Of a stretch of 64,000 nucleotides of DNA, positions 46,190 to 55,228 are shown piece by piece. The DNA comes from Cyclobacterium sp. SYSU L10401 (GTDB lineage: Bacteria > Bacteroidota > Bacteroidia > Cytophagales > Cyclobacteriaceae). The stretch's first letter is position 1; each line of letters begins with the position of its first letter. The DNA lies in the NCBI RefSeq assembly GCF_010993705.1, contig NZ_WOFO01000006.1, positions 62,001-126,000 of the forward strand. The letters are read 5' to 3'. A model generated the notes under the pieces. That model did not search any database and was not told the origin of the DNA. It saw nothing but the letters and a program-made list of their open reading frames with translations. The translations under genes and the position numbers were made by a program.

Positions 46190-46705
46190 ATGGATCCCAT
46201 CAAAGACTATCTGGAAAGTACTGTCAGCCTCTTCCACACCTACAAAAGCCTGGGGGAAAAAGCTTTGGCGCAAGTCCCTGAGGAAAAGCTTTTTTGGCAG
46301 TTTAACGAAGACAGCAACAGCATGGCAACCCTGGTCAAGCACCTGTCAGGCAACATGCATTCACGCTGGACCAATTTTTTGACCACAGATGGGGAAAAGC
46401 CCTGGCGAAAACGGGATGAGGAATTTGAAAATGACATCAAAAACAGGAGGGATATGATGCAGGAATGGGAAAAGGGTTGGAAGCTGCTTTTCGATGTGCT
46501 GGATTCCCTATCTGAAGAAGACTTTGAGAAAACCGTTTACATCCAAAACAAGGCCCACACGGTAATGGATGCCATCAACAGGCAACTGGCCCATTATGCC
46601 TCCCATGTCGGTCAATTGATCTATTTGGGTAAAATGCTGGTCGATGGTCCCTGGAAAAGCCTGAGCATACCCAAAGGGCAATCCAAAACGTTCAACAAAG
46701 GTTAA
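46190..46705 (+). CDS. DinB-like/DUF1572 four-helix-bundle protein
   Basis: The 171-residue protein fits the DinB superfamily: four predicted helices and histidines that could form a metal site, in MATLVKHLSGNMHSRW and QLAHYASHVGQLIYLGKML. DUF1572 members are usually of unknown function; others in the superfamily act as thiol transferases or bind metal. The protein is cytoplasmic. The EcsC-like gene begins 56 bp later on the same strand, so co-transcription is possible. Confidence 0.82.
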   Translation: MDPIKDYLESTVSLFHTYKSLGEKALAQVPEEKLFWQFNEDSNSMATLVKHLSGNMHSRWTNFLTTDGEKPWRKRDEEFENDIKNRRDMMQEWEKGWKLLFDVLDSLSEEDFEKTVYIQNKAHTVMDAINRQLAHYASHVGQLIYLGKMLVDGPWKSLSIPKGQSKTFNKG

Positions 46706-46761
46706 AACAGGCCATTCGAAAAGTCTTTTTATCCAGCTACACCTAAATCATTTCGGCTACC

Positions 46762-47523
46762 ATGTCACCTATCGAATCCAATCCTGAAAAGCTCTATGAA
46801 AGCCTGGCCTACCGGGACATGATGATTTGGTTACAAAAAACAAAGAAAAAACCCTCCCTGCTTAACCGTGTGACCAAAGGAACCCAAAGGTCCATCAATA
46901 ACCTCATCCCTGAAAAGATACACAAGGCCATAACTTATGCCATAGAGAAAATGGTCAAAGGAGTTTTGACCGGTAACGAATATATAGGAACCAAACCATA
47001 TACCGTAAACAGATTAAGTTTGAGGGAGTACAAAGCCCGCAAAAGCATTCGCCTCTATACCAGAACTGCTTCTGTGGAGGGGGCGGTAACGGGAGCCGGA
47101 GGTATACTGATGGGTTTTGTGGACCTGCCTGCTTTCCTGGCGATAAAAATGAAAATGCTCTTCGAAATAGCCGCTGCTTACGGCCACGATGTTAGGGACT
47201 ATAAAGAACGGGTATTTATCTTGTATATATTTAAACTAACTTTTGCCAGCCAAAAAACCAGAAATGAAACCATCGCTTACCTGGAAAACTGGGCCAGTCA
47301 TGCGCAGACCCTTCCTGAAAACCTGACTGATTTTGATTGGCGCAACTTTCAGTTAGAATACAGGGATTACATGGACCTGGCCAAATTGGCCCAGTTAATT
47401 CCCATTATTGGCGCTGGGGTAGGTGCCATTGCCAATTATAAATTAAGTCAACAATTGGGTAAAATGGCCATTCATGCGTATCGCCTGAGGTATTTCCTTA
47501 AAACAAATGCGATTAAGAAATAA
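46762..47523 (+). CDS. EcsC-family protein
   Basis: The 253-residue protein matches the EcsC family. A basic N-terminal half precedes the glycine-rich hydrophobic segment GAVTGAGGILMGFVDLPAFLAIKMKM and a second one IPIIGAGVGAIANYKLSQQL. These hairpin-like segments suggest membrane association rather than full spans. EcsC in Bacillus is co-encoded with an ABC exporter; no such exporter is here, and the molecular role is unknown. The stop converges on a Gfo/Idh/MocA gene 2 nt away. Confidence 0.83.
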   Translation: MSPIESNPEKLYESLAYRDMMIWLQKTKKKPSLLNRVTKGTQRSINNLIPEKIHKAITYAIEKMVKGVLTGNEYIGTKPYTVNRLSLREYKARKSIRLYTRTASVEGAVTGAGGILMGFVDLPAFLAIKMKMLFEIAAAYGHDVRDYKERVFILYIFKLTFASQKTRNETIAYLENWASHAQTLPENLTDFDWRNFQLEYRDYMDLAKLAQLIPIIGAGVGAIANYKLSQQLGKMAIHAYRLRYFLKTNAIKK

Positions 47524-47525
47524 GC

Positions 47526-48617
47526 TTATTTCAAATAGATCCGCTCCCCTTTTTTCGCACTTTCCTTTGCTGCATCCAGGATCTCCACCACCACCATGTT
47601 GTTTTCCAGGGAAGAAAGGTCATTGGCACTGACCTTAACCTTACCACGGACCACAGCGGCCAGGTAGGAAAAGGGGTCATCAAAAGGATACGCCCTTTGA
47701 GAAAGGGTTTCTGATTCTTCCTGGCTTTCACCAGTTTCTCTGCTGACCAAATGCGTGTTGTTCTTGGCGATATAATAGCCTGTGCTACCATATACTTCCA
47801 TATCCTTTCGGCTAAAAGGCCAATTCCAGGAAGCCTGAATCACTCCCTGGGTTTTGGGGTATTCCAATAGAATGGTGGCTTCATCATCCACTTTGGGGTA
47901 GATGTCTGGCTTGATTTGTTTGAGTTCTGCCGTGACAGACAGTGGCTTTTGACCATCCATTAGCCAGGTCATCAGATTGGCACCATAACAGCCAAAATCT
48001 ATCACTGCCCCTCCACCATTCAATACAGGATCTGTGAGCCAATCCAAAAACTCCTGATTGACGCCAATCTCCTTGGGGCCTTCATGCCCATCATTGATCA
48101 CCACCCTGCGCAAGGAACCAATGGCAGAATGATCAGCCAGCCGCTTTTTTACTTCATGGTTACTGGCATACCAGGTCGTCTCATAATTGGTCAGTAAATG
48201 TATCTTATGTTCCCTGGCCAGAGCCTCCATTTTCCTGGCATGTTCCATACTTACTGCCAAAGGCTTTTCTACCATCACATGTATTCCCCGGGGTGCGCAG
48301 GCCTGTACCACTTCCAAATGCTCGTAGATAGAACCAAAAGCCGTTACAGCTTCCGGGCTTACCTTTTCAAAAAGGCTTTCCATATCATTGAAAACCAAAT
48401 CCATGCTCAGGCCATGTCTGGTCAGGTACCTCTCTGCCAGACCTGTATTGGGCTCCACTATGCCTACGATTTCAATATCTCCTATATCTTCCCTCCCCAG
48501 GATCCAATTGACATGTGAATGGGTAAGACCGACCACGGCTATCTTCACAGGCTCCTGCGCAGACAACTGCTGAAGGGAAAGCAAGGTGGTAATCATTACA
48601 ATGATCAGTTTTCTCAT
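47526..48617 (-). CDS. Exported Gfo/Idh/MocA-family oxidoreductase
   Basis: The 363-residue protein has a Sec-type signal peptide (MRKLIIVMITTLLSLQQLSA). A Rossmann domain beginning VKIAVVGLTHSHVNWIL and the EKP motif in HVMVEKPLAVSMEHAR follow. The substrate domain has GGGAVIDFGCYGANLMTWL. The usual GxGxxG motif is altered to GLTHSH, seen in some exported members. Substrate is unknown, probably a sugar or glycoside. It follows the basic-tailed protein gene by 2 nt, so the two are co-transcribed and may both act in the periplasm or at the surface. Confidence 0.87.
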   Translation of the reverse strand: MRKLIIVMITTLLSLQQLSAQEPVKIAVVGLTHSHVNWILGREDIGDIEIVGIVEPNTGLAERYLTRHGLSMDLVFNDMESLFEKVSPEAVTAFGSIYEHLEVVQACAPRGIHVMVEKPLAVSMEHARKMEALAREHKIHLLTNYETTWYASNHEVKKRLADHSAIGSLRRVVINDGHEGPKEIGVNQEFLDWLTDPVLNGGGAVIDFGCYGANLMTWLMDGQKPLSVTAELKQIKPDIYPKVDDEATILLEYPKTQGVIQASWNWPFSRKDMEVYGSTGYYIAKNNTHLVSRETGESQEESETLSQRAYPFDDPFSYLAAVVRGKVKVSANDLSSLENNMVVVEILDAAKESAKKGERIYLK

Positions 48618-48619
48618 TT

Positions 48620-49252
48620 TTAGTTATTTTTTAAGGGTTTGGTAATATTTTGAAAAAATCCGTTTCCTTCCTTTTTCCTTTTTTCTCTTGCCTTTTTCCG
48701 GCGCTTCTTTTGCTGCTGCTTTCCTTTGACCAATACAGAACGGGCAGATATGCCCACCTGACCATTATACCAGGGCTGTCTGCCGACAATATTAATATTG
48801 GGCTTATAATCCACGGAAAAATTCACACCTAAAATCGTTAATTCCAATCCGGCAATCAAGTCAACACCAATGAGTGCATTGCCGTAGGTCTGGATCATCT
48901 GCATGCTTTCCGGAATTTTCTCCCGGCTTTCCCCTATCCCCATAGAAATACCTGCCCCATAATAGTAGTTCAGCCTTTTGGATAGCAGGGGCTTGTGCTT
49001 TTCAAGCAAGGCATGAAAGCTGGTATTCACATTGAAGTCTGATTGAAGGATTCCCTCTGCCGTAAGTCCTTTGTGAATGCGTTGCTGAACGGTAAGGCCA
49101 ATCATTCGGTATTGATTGGTATTGCCGAGTCGCAGACCCAGGGCACTGCCATAACTTTGACCATATGAATTACCAGAGTAGCACAAAAGTATTAAAACAA
49201 AAGCCAGAAAATAATTTTGCATGAGTTGCCGGTAAATTTGAAACTTATTCAT
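48620..49252 (-). CDS. Putative outer-membrane beta-barrel protein with basic C-terminal tail
   Basis: The ATG at 49252 gives 210 residues; the ATG at 49222 would give a shorter signal peptide (MQNYFLAFVLILLCYS). After a signal ending NSYGQ, alternating hydrophobic strands (GSALGLRLGNTNQYRMIGLT, YYYGAGISMGIGES, GVDLIAGLELTILGVNFSVD) suggest an outer-membrane barrel. The last 35 residues are extremely basic (KGKQQQKKRRKKAREKRKKE). Such a tail could bind acidic polysaccharide or nucleic acid. It is the first gene of a pair with an exported oxidoreductase. Family unknown. Confidence 0.65.
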   Translation of the reverse strand: MNKFQIYRQLMQNYFLAFVLILLCYSGNSYGQSYGSALGLRLGNTNQYRMIGLTVQQRIHKGLTAEGILQSDFNVNTSFHALLEKHKPLLSKRLNYYYGAGISMGIGESREKIPESMQMIQTYGNALIGVDLIAGLELTILGVNFSVDYKPNINIVGRQPWYNGQVGISARSVLVKGKQQQKKRRKKAREKRKKEGNGFFQNITKPLKNN

Positions 49253-49443
49253 CAAAAAACCAGCCAAATGAATAAACAAATTCAAAACCTCTGCCATACT
49301 CATTTCCCAAATTCCTGATTGAAGTGCTTGAATTTAGGAAGAATTGTTTTCATGGCCAGCTTTATAAAGGATTCCCTTGGGGAAGTATTGCGAAAAGCAA
49401 TTAAATAATTAAATTTAAGACCATCTTCAAAAATACCCGTCCT

Positions 49444-50187
49444 ATGAAAACCTTACTTTCAATATTCCTTATTGCTTTTGCCACATTCACACATGCTCAG
49501 GACCTGGAAGGTGCCTGGAAACTAACCCATCAAAACGGTGAACCAGTAAAAAACAGGGAATTTATAAAAATCTATCAAGACGGCTATTTTGCTTTTGGAG
49601 CCAAAGAAATTGAGGGAAATAAATTCCTTATGGCGGGTGGTGGCAACTACCAATTAGAGGGAAATAGGTATGAGGAAAGCCTGGATTTTTTGACCCTTGA
49701 CCCCGAACAGGTGGGCACCACCAACAGCTACACCCTGGATTTTGCCAATGAAAAGATGGTCATTTCCGGAAAAATAAAAGGTGAAGACCTGATTGAAATA
49801 TGGGAAAAAATATCTTCCAAAGAAGATGACCTCACCAGAAATTGGGTGATTACAGGAAGAAAGAGAGATGGTGAGATATCAAAAATGACACCGGGAGCAA
49901 GGAGGACAGTAAAAATATTAAGTGGAGGTAGGTTTCAGTGGATCGCTTTCAATTCTGAAACCAAGGAATTTAGTGGCACCGGAGGAGGCAATTACGAGGC
50001 CATTGATGGAAAATACACGGAGCATATCACCTTTTTTTCCAGGGATGACAGCCGGGTAGGGGCATCCTTAAATTTTGACTATGAAGTGATCGACGGAGAA
50101 TGGCATCACAGTGGTTTAAGCTCCACCGGTAACCCCATTTATGAAATATGGTCACCTTACGAGGACGCCTACAAGCCCAAAAAATAA
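49444..50187 (+). CDS. Secreted protein with two copies of a lipocalin-like unit
   Basis: The 247-residue protein has a signal peptide (MKTLLSIFLIAFATFTHA) and two similar units. Unit one (about 20-125) has WKLTHQNGEPV, GGGNYQLEGNRYEESLDF and IEIWEKISS. Unit two (about 130-243) has WVITGRKRDGEI, GTGGGNYEAIDGKYTEHITF and YEIWSPYED. Both share the GGGNY-x-E-x-GKY/NRY-x-E pattern and end YEIW or IEIW. The duplication is seen directly; the lipocalin-like comparison is tentative. Function is unknown. It precedes a DedA-like membrane protein gene. Confidence 0.72.
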   Translation: MKTLLSIFLIAFATFTHAQDLEGAWKLTHQNGEPVKNREFIKIYQDGYFAFGAKEIEGNKFLMAGGGNYQLEGNRYEESLDFLTLDPEQVGTTNSYTLDFANEKMVISGKIKGEDLIEIWEKISSKEDDLTRNWVITGRKRDGEISKMTPGARRTVKILSGGRFQWIAFNSETKEFSGTGGGNYEAIDGKYTEHITFFSRDDSRVGASLNFDYEVIDGEWHHSGLSSTGNPIYEIWSPYEDAYKPKK

Positions 50188-50221
50188 TTGATGCAAGTTT
50201 TTTACAAATCAGGAAATTTTA

Positions 50222-50806
50222 ATGGTTCAGTGGTTCTCAAACGATAAGAACAAGTTTCTTATTTCCAATTTGTTAAAAGGGTTTTTTTATCTGGCCATTT
50301 TATTGGGTCTTTTTCTATTGTTGAGGCAATTTAGTAGTGAAGAGCAAAGGTACGCCTGGTTTGGTAGTATTTATGATGATGCAGTATTGGTAATGGGTAT
50401 TTTTGTGCTTTCAGAAATACTTTTTGGCATCATTCCTCCTGAAGTTTTCATGTTATGGTCCCTGGAAACCTCCCTGATAGGCTCCTATCTCCCAAGCATT
50501 GGGATCTTGTCGGTCATTTCCTATGGTGCAGGTTTTTTTAACTTCAACCTGGGCAAGTGGATAAAAGACAAAAAGTGGATCAGTGGGGTACGTTTCCCCC
50601 GGTTTTATAAATATTTGGGCCTATTTGAAAAGTATGGCGGTCACCTGGTTGTTGTGGCTTCCATCAGTCCTTTGCCCTTTTCTGCTATTTCCCTATTGAG
50701 TGGTATGGGTGGACTGCCAACAAAAAGGTACCTGCTGTTAAGTCTTTTCAGAATTGTGCGGTATTTTGTTTACGGCATCGTTTTGATAGGTATTGATCAG
50801 CTTTGA
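50222..50806 (+). CDS. DedA-like/VTT-domain membrane protein
   Basis: The 194-residue protein has five hydrophobic stretches. The central part (EILFGIIPPEVFMLWSLETS, GILSVISYGAGFFNFNLGKW, FEKYGGHLVVVASISPLPFSAISLLSG) resembles the VTT (SNARE-associated) core. That core has a re-entrant proline/glycine segment and conserved charged positions. DedA-family proteins flip or transport membrane lipids such as undecaprenyl phosphate. It begins 34 nt after the secreted duplicated protein gene. Confidence 0.72.
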   Translation: MVQWFSNDKNKFLISNLLKGFFYLAILLGLFLLLRQFSSEEQRYAWFGSIYDDAVLVMGIFVLSEILFGIIPPEVFMLWSLETSLIGSYLPSIGILSVISYGAGFFNFNLGKWIKDKKWISGVRFPRFYKYLGLFEKYGGHLVVVASISPLPFSAISLLSGMGGLPTKRYLLLSLFRIVRYFVYGIVLIGIDQL

Positions 50807-50925
50807 AGCCCTCCTACGGATTCCAACTTACCTACTTGCCGATAGTCCGGTATATTTTCGACCCTTTTTTCATATTTAATGGCCTTTGGAAAAATTCTTT
50901 CCTATTTTCGAGGCACATTTAAACT

Positions 50926-51918
50926 ATGAAGAAAAAACGAATCGCGGTAAATGGCTGTGGTAGAATCGGCCGTTTGACCATCAAGTTGATTTTGGAAAGC
51001 CCCCACCTGGAGTTGGTAGCTGTAAATGACCTCACGGATCCAAAAACACTTGCTCACCTGCTGCAATACGACTCCATTCACGGCAAATATGGTCAACGGG
51101 TTGTGGAAAGAGAGGGCAATATTCAGGTAGGAGACAAACTCATTCGCATTTTTGCAGAAAAAAACCCCCTTTTAATCCCCTGGAAAGAACTGGACATAGA
51201 TGTGGTCCTGGAATCTACGGGGAAATTTACCGACAGCACAGGTGCTGGAATGCACCTTAGGGCTGGTGCGAAAAAGGTAATCATCACCGCACCACCAAAA
51301 TCACAGGATGTACCTATGGTGGTATTGGGTGTGAATGAGGAGATTTTGAAGGGGGATGAAGACATCATTTCCAACGCCTCCTGTACCACCAACTGCCTGG
51401 CCCCGATGGTAAAGGTCTTGGATGACACCTTTGGAATTGTCAAAGGATTTGTCTCCACTGTTCATTCCTATACCAATGACCAAAACCTGCATGATGCTCC
51501 CCATAGGGATCTTCGCAGGGCAAGAGCTGCTGCCTATTCCATCATTCCTACCAGCACCCATGCTGCAAAAGCCATGGAAGTCGTTTTGCCCGGACTTCAG
51601 GGAAAAATTGAGGCATCAGCCATGCGGGTACCTGTACCGGACGGTTCATTGACAGATTTAATCGTACTATTGAAACAGGATCCTGGTGCCGCATCCATCA
51701 ACGAGGCCTTTCTGGAAGCTTCTCAAAACAGGTTTAAGGGAATCATCGAGTATGCAGAAGATCCCATCGTATCCATCGATATCGTAGGCAACCCTCATTC
51801 CTGCATCCTGGATTCGGGATTGACTTCTTCCATGGGAAACCTGGTAAAGGTCGTAGGCTGGTATGACAATGAATCCGGGTATTCCAATCGGCTGGTGGAA
51901 CTGGTAGACCGGTTATAG
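50926..51918 (+). CDS. gap: Glyceraldehyde-3-phosphate dehydrogenase, type I
   Basis: The 330-residue enzyme oxidises glyceraldehyde 3-phosphate to 1,3-bisphosphoglycerate. NAD-binding NGCGRIGRL opens the chain, the catalytic cysteine C153 is in SNASCTTNCLAP, and SVHSYTNDQ-like TVHSYTNDQNLHDAPHRDLR and WYDNESGYSNRLVEL are conserved. NAD rather than NADP use is suggested by the acidic residue in VAVNDLTD. It converges on the FG-GAP lipoprotein gene with a 3-nt gap. Confidence 0.96.
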   Translation: MKKKRIAVNGCGRIGRLTIKLILESPHLELVAVNDLTDPKTLAHLLQYDSIHGKYGQRVVEREGNIQVGDKLIRIFAEKNPLLIPWKELDIDVVLESTGKFTDSTGAGMHLRAGAKKVIITAPPKSQDVPMVVLGVNEEILKGDEDIISNASCTTNCLAPMVKVLDDTFGIVKGFVSTVHSYTNDQNLHDAPHRDLRRARAAAYSIIPTSTHAAKAMEVVLPGLQGKIEASAMRVPVPDGSLTDLIVLLKQDPGAASINEAFLEASQNRFKGIIEYAEDPIVSIDIVGNPHSCILDSGLTSSMGNLVKVVGWYDNESGYSNRLVELVDRL

Positions 51919-51921
51919 CGA

Positions 51922-53481
51922 CTACTTAAGTCGGTTTTCCAACCAGAGAAAGGGCAAGGAGCCGTCCACCCATTTATCAAAGTAATCAGAATAATCTGTA
52001 CCAAACACCATGGACCCCAGCAGGATATCCAGGTCTCCGTCTCCATCCATATCCCCCACATCCATGGCCATCCAGCGCCCATCAGCTGCTTCTTCAAAGG
52101 TACTGGCTTCAAAGGTCATGTCTCCCTGGTTTTCCAAATAAAGGAAACTTTCCTCAGGAGTATTTTCATAATCAGGAAAAAAGGAAATGGCGGCAATGTC
52201 TATGTCTCCATCCTGATCAAAATCGGCTGGCACGGCCTTGTAAGCTCCATTCAAAGGATAGAAAAACGTTTCTTTGAATCGGTTGTTGCCATCATTGAGG
52301 AATATTCGTACGCCATGATAGGGTTTGGCTATAGGGTCATAATCCGCATTGTCTCCGTTGGTATAGATGATATCGGGATGACCGTCCTCATTAAAATCAA
52401 ACAATTCAAAATAACTGGAGCCGTAGCTGGGGGGAAACCTCAGCACAGGTTCGGCTACAAAGTTCCCATTACCCTGGTTGTAATAGATAAATATGCCCTC
52501 ATCACCCTGCCCAAACAAGGCAATGATATCATTTCTTCCATTATTGTTGAGGTCCCTGATGTAAGCTTTGGTAGCCCCGGGCTTCTGCCGCAAAACCTTC
52601 TTTTGGTAGTTTCCATACTGGTCTTGTTTCCACCAGGCAAGGCTACCGGTTTGTTTCCCATATTCACAAATGACCATGTCTTCCAGGCCATCCCCATCCA
52701 GGTCTCCCCTGTCCATATGTACCGGGCGCTGGAGGTTTCGGGCCAGAATAGGAGTAGGCTGCCCCGGTCCATCCGGGAGCCGCATCACAAATCCCAAATC
52801 CATATCTGTGGGATTGAAGGTGCCGATGACCAGGGCATAGTCGTGCTGAGCACCCTCATGTATCCAGACAGTCCCCTCCGGACTGGGTGCCGTCTTTTGT
52901 ACCTTAAACTGGCTATTCATAATCGCCAGGGAGGACCTGCCCACATCACTGATGTAAAAGCGATCCGGTTCACTGATGTGTACCATTAAGGTCATGGGGT
53001 TTTTTGTGCGGTTTTCTGGTTTCCGCAATGTAAAACCAGGCATGCCTATCCGGATTTCCTTTCTTTCCGGTGGGGACAATTTTACCGGAGCTTCCTGAAG
53101 AAAATAGGCTGAAATTTTATTGAAAATCAAGGTGTCTATAACAGGCGACTCCGGAAAAATATTGCTTCTATTTACTATCAGCCCTGCTCTTCCACCTTCC
53201 ATTAACCAATCCCTGGTGGTATCATCTGCATAAATGCCATAATAGTGGCCCATTCTGGGTAAAATGGTTTTCCAGGTTTCCTTGTCAAGGAAGGCGGGAT
53301 CAGGATACAGGTGACAACTTGTACAATAACTTTGCGCCAGGGTAGCAGCGGGCTGTTCCAAGGGGTCCAGTTTTTCCTGAACGGGCTTTGAGGCCTGCGT
53401 GGATTCCGGGGTTTGGCTTTCATTTTCCCTGGTATTGCTTTGGCAAGCACTAAATAGGTAAAATAAAAGACAAATACTCAT
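51922..53481 (-). CDS. FG-GAP repeat lipoprotein with c-type haem motif
   Basis: With the ATG at 53481, the 519-residue protein has a signal peptide and lipobox (LFSAC, C13). The ATG at 53562 would put 27 extra residues before it. A haem c motif CTSCH lies at residues 53-57. Five calcium-binding DxDxDG-type FG-GAP repeats follow (GDLDGDGLEDMV, DLNNNGRNDIIA, DFNEDGHPDII, DFDQDGDIDIA and DMDGDGDLDILLG). It is probably outer-membrane-anchored and redox-active, with a beta propeller for binding. Its partner is unknown. Confidence 0.8.
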   Translation of the reverse strand: MSICLLFYLFSACQSNTRENESQTPESTQASKPVQEKLDPLEQPAATLAQSYCTSCHLYPDPAFLDKETWKTILPRMGHYYGIYADDTTRDWLMEGGRAGLIVNRSNIFPESPVIDTLIFNKISAYFLQEAPVKLSPPERKEIRIGMPGFTLRKPENRTKNPMTLMVHISEPDRFYISDVGRSSLAIMNSQFKVQKTAPSPEGTVWIHEGAQHDYALVIGTFNPTDMDLGFVMRLPDGPGQPTPILARNLQRPVHMDRGDLDGDGLEDMVICEYGKQTGSLAWWKQDQYGNYQKKVLRQKPGATKAYIRDLNNNGRNDIIALFGQGDEGIFIYYNQGNGNFVAEPVLRFPPSYGSSYFELFDFNEDGHPDIIYTNGDNADYDPIAKPYHGVRIFLNDGNNRFKETFFYPLNGAYKAVPADFDQDGDIDIAAISFFPDYENTPEESFLYLENQGDMTFEASTFEEAADGRWMAMDVGDMDGDGDLDILLGSMVFGTDYSDYFDKWVDGSLPFLWLENRLK

Positions 53482-53639
53482 CAATCGGTAATAATGAGTG
53501 GTCAGCAGACGCTTTAAAGAATTGATTTGGGGTGACAACATTTCTTCCTGTATAATATCCATCTTACTTCAGGTTTTATTTTCTGAAATAAGGTCATCTC
53601 CTACGAAGATAAGGGATACTTATGAAAGGAATCGCTTTT

Positions 53640-54125
53640 TTATCTTTTTTGATAGTGGTAGCCGGTCATGGTATATGGATTACCCAGCTGCCCATTTTCC
53701 GGCGAGGTTGATTTTTCCAATAAATAACAAGCAATGGCAGCAAAAAGGCTGGCATTGTCTGTTGGCTTTATCAAAAAATCGTTGAAGCCCACCGTACAAC
53801 CCCTGGATTGCGCTTCGGATGAAAGGTCAGCCGTCACAGCAATGATAGGAATACGGGAATAAACTCTTCCAACATCTCCGCTTCGGATGGCACGGGTAGC
53901 CTGATATCCATCCATGATTGGCATTTGCAAATCCATTAAAACCAAATCAAATCCTGGCTGTAGTAATTTTTCCAGTGCCTCTTTACCATTGACAGCAAAC
54001 TCTGTTACGGTATTTTTCCAGGTTTTAAAAATTGATTTCAGGATCAATCCAAATATAGGATCGTCTTCCACAACCAAAAGTTTCTTTCCCCTAAGGTCAA
54101 AATTGATAGTACCAGTTTCTTTCAT
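53640..54125 (-). CDS. Single-domain response regulator (CheY-like receiver)
   Basis: The 161-residue protein is a receiver domain alone: LLVVEDDPIFGLILKSIF, the phospho-acceptor aspartate in LVLMDLQMPIMDGYQATRAI, the threonine in IIAVTADLS and the lysine in DFLIKPTDN. A GGGGAG tract lies 3 nt before the ATG. There is no output domain and no kinase nearby, so it may act as a phosphate shuttle or bind a distant hybrid kinase. The 40-residue tail has no clear domain. Confidence 0.87.
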   Translation of the reverse strand: MKETGTINFDLRGKKLLVVEDDPIFGLILKSIFKTWKNTVTEFAVNGKEALEKLLQPGFDLVLMDLQMPIMDGYQATRAIRSGDVGRVYSRIPIIAVTADLSSEAQSRGCTVGFNDFLIKPTDNASLFAAIACYLLEKSTSPENGQLGNPYTMTGYHYQKR

Positions 54126-54410
54126 CTTCTCCCCAACAAAAAATTGTAATCATAATTATTCATGTGTTAAAACGCTTTAAAGATAAATGATTCAAAATTA
54201 TATTCCAAATAAATGGGATAAACACCAATTTAATAGTGATTTATTCCGCTTTTTAGCCATTGATTAATTCGAGGCCTAAAGTCACCTAATAAAAAGTCAA
54301 ATTTTGCTAAATTTTATCCACTGGAATCAGAACGAAGCTCCCTTTGCTTCAGCAATATATTTGGTATATTGATTTTTCTTTGGAAAATCAGTAGTATGTA
54401 ATAAAAGTCC

Positions 54411-55163
54411 ATGTTCCAGGCTAATGTTTTTTGTGATGAATTAACCCCTCCGGATTGGATGGATACAGGCCGGACAAGGCCGGTAAACTTTCTGGACATC
54501 TGGCGGACCCCGGTAAACCTGGGCCGGGAAGACCTGGAAGCCATGAAGGGCTGTATGAATGAAGAAGAGCTTCAAAAAGCCGAAAGGTTTCACCATCATG
54601 ATGATACAATCAGGTATATCATCGGAAGGGGCTTTCTTAGAAGACTAATAGGCGCCTACCTGAACCTGGAGCCCAAATCTGTTGAATTAAGCCAAAACAG
54701 GTACAATAAACCCCTGCTGGCATCCCACCATAACTTTCATTTCAACATCAGCCACGCCGGTGACTGGGTCGTTTTTGCATTGAGCAATTACTCCACAGGA
54801 ATAGATATTGAACCGGTAGATCTTTCTTTTGCTTACCAGGAGGTAGTGCCTCAATTTTTCGAACCTTCAGAAATTGGCTACCTGGCAAAATCGGCCAGCC
54901 CTCAGCGTTCATTTTTTAAAATCTGGACCCGCAAGGAAGCCTTCCTGAAAGCTACCGGTTGGGGCTTATCGGATCAACTGAATCAATACTGCTTTCTGGA
55001 TGGGCGGCAAGCTATTCCCCTACCTGAAGCCATTGAGCCCGGCGATTGGGAGGTTAAAAGTTTTATCATGGATAAAAAGTACTACCTGAGCCTGGCATTT
55101 CCAGCGGCAGGCCTGCAGCCCCGCTTTTTTAATTGGGAGGTGCTGGAAATTCACCCCTCCTAG
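54411..55163 (+). CDS. Sfp-type 4'-phosphopantetheinyl transferase
   Basis: The 250-residue protein transfers phosphopantetheine from coenzyme A to a carrier protein. Motifs are the pantetheine-arm RYIIGRGFLRRLIGAYL, NISHAGDWVVFALS and the metal-binding GIDIEPVDLSF with KIWTRKEAFLKATGWG. Length fits the Sfp/Gsp group rather than AcpS. No polyketide, peptide or fatty-acid synthase gene lies nearby, so its carrier is elsewhere. Its stop converges with the SNF2 gene about 65 bp away. Confidence 0.9.
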   Translation: MFQANVFCDELTPPDWMDTGRTRPVNFLDIWRTPVNLGREDLEAMKGCMNEEELQKAERFHHHDDTIRYIIGRGFLRRLIGAYLNLEPKSVELSQNRYNKPLLASHHNFHFNISHAGDWVVFALSNYSTGIDIEPVDLSFAYQEVVPQFFEPSEIGYLAKSASPQRSFFKIWTRKEAFLKATGWGLSDQLNQYCFLDGRQAIPLPEAIEPGDWEVKSFIMDKKYYLSLAFPAAGLQPRFFNWEVLEIHPS

Positions 55164-55228
55164 TAGGGAAAAGTTCCAAAGTAGGGCAAATAAATCTTTC
55201 CCTATAAAATCCGTCCCCACATTCAAAA

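Noticed and set aside
55164-55228. TAGGGAAA / TTTCCCTA arms between the PPTase and SNF2 genes
   Set aside because: Arms of 8 bp are separated by about 30 nt with no T-run, so it is weak as a terminator and may be chance.
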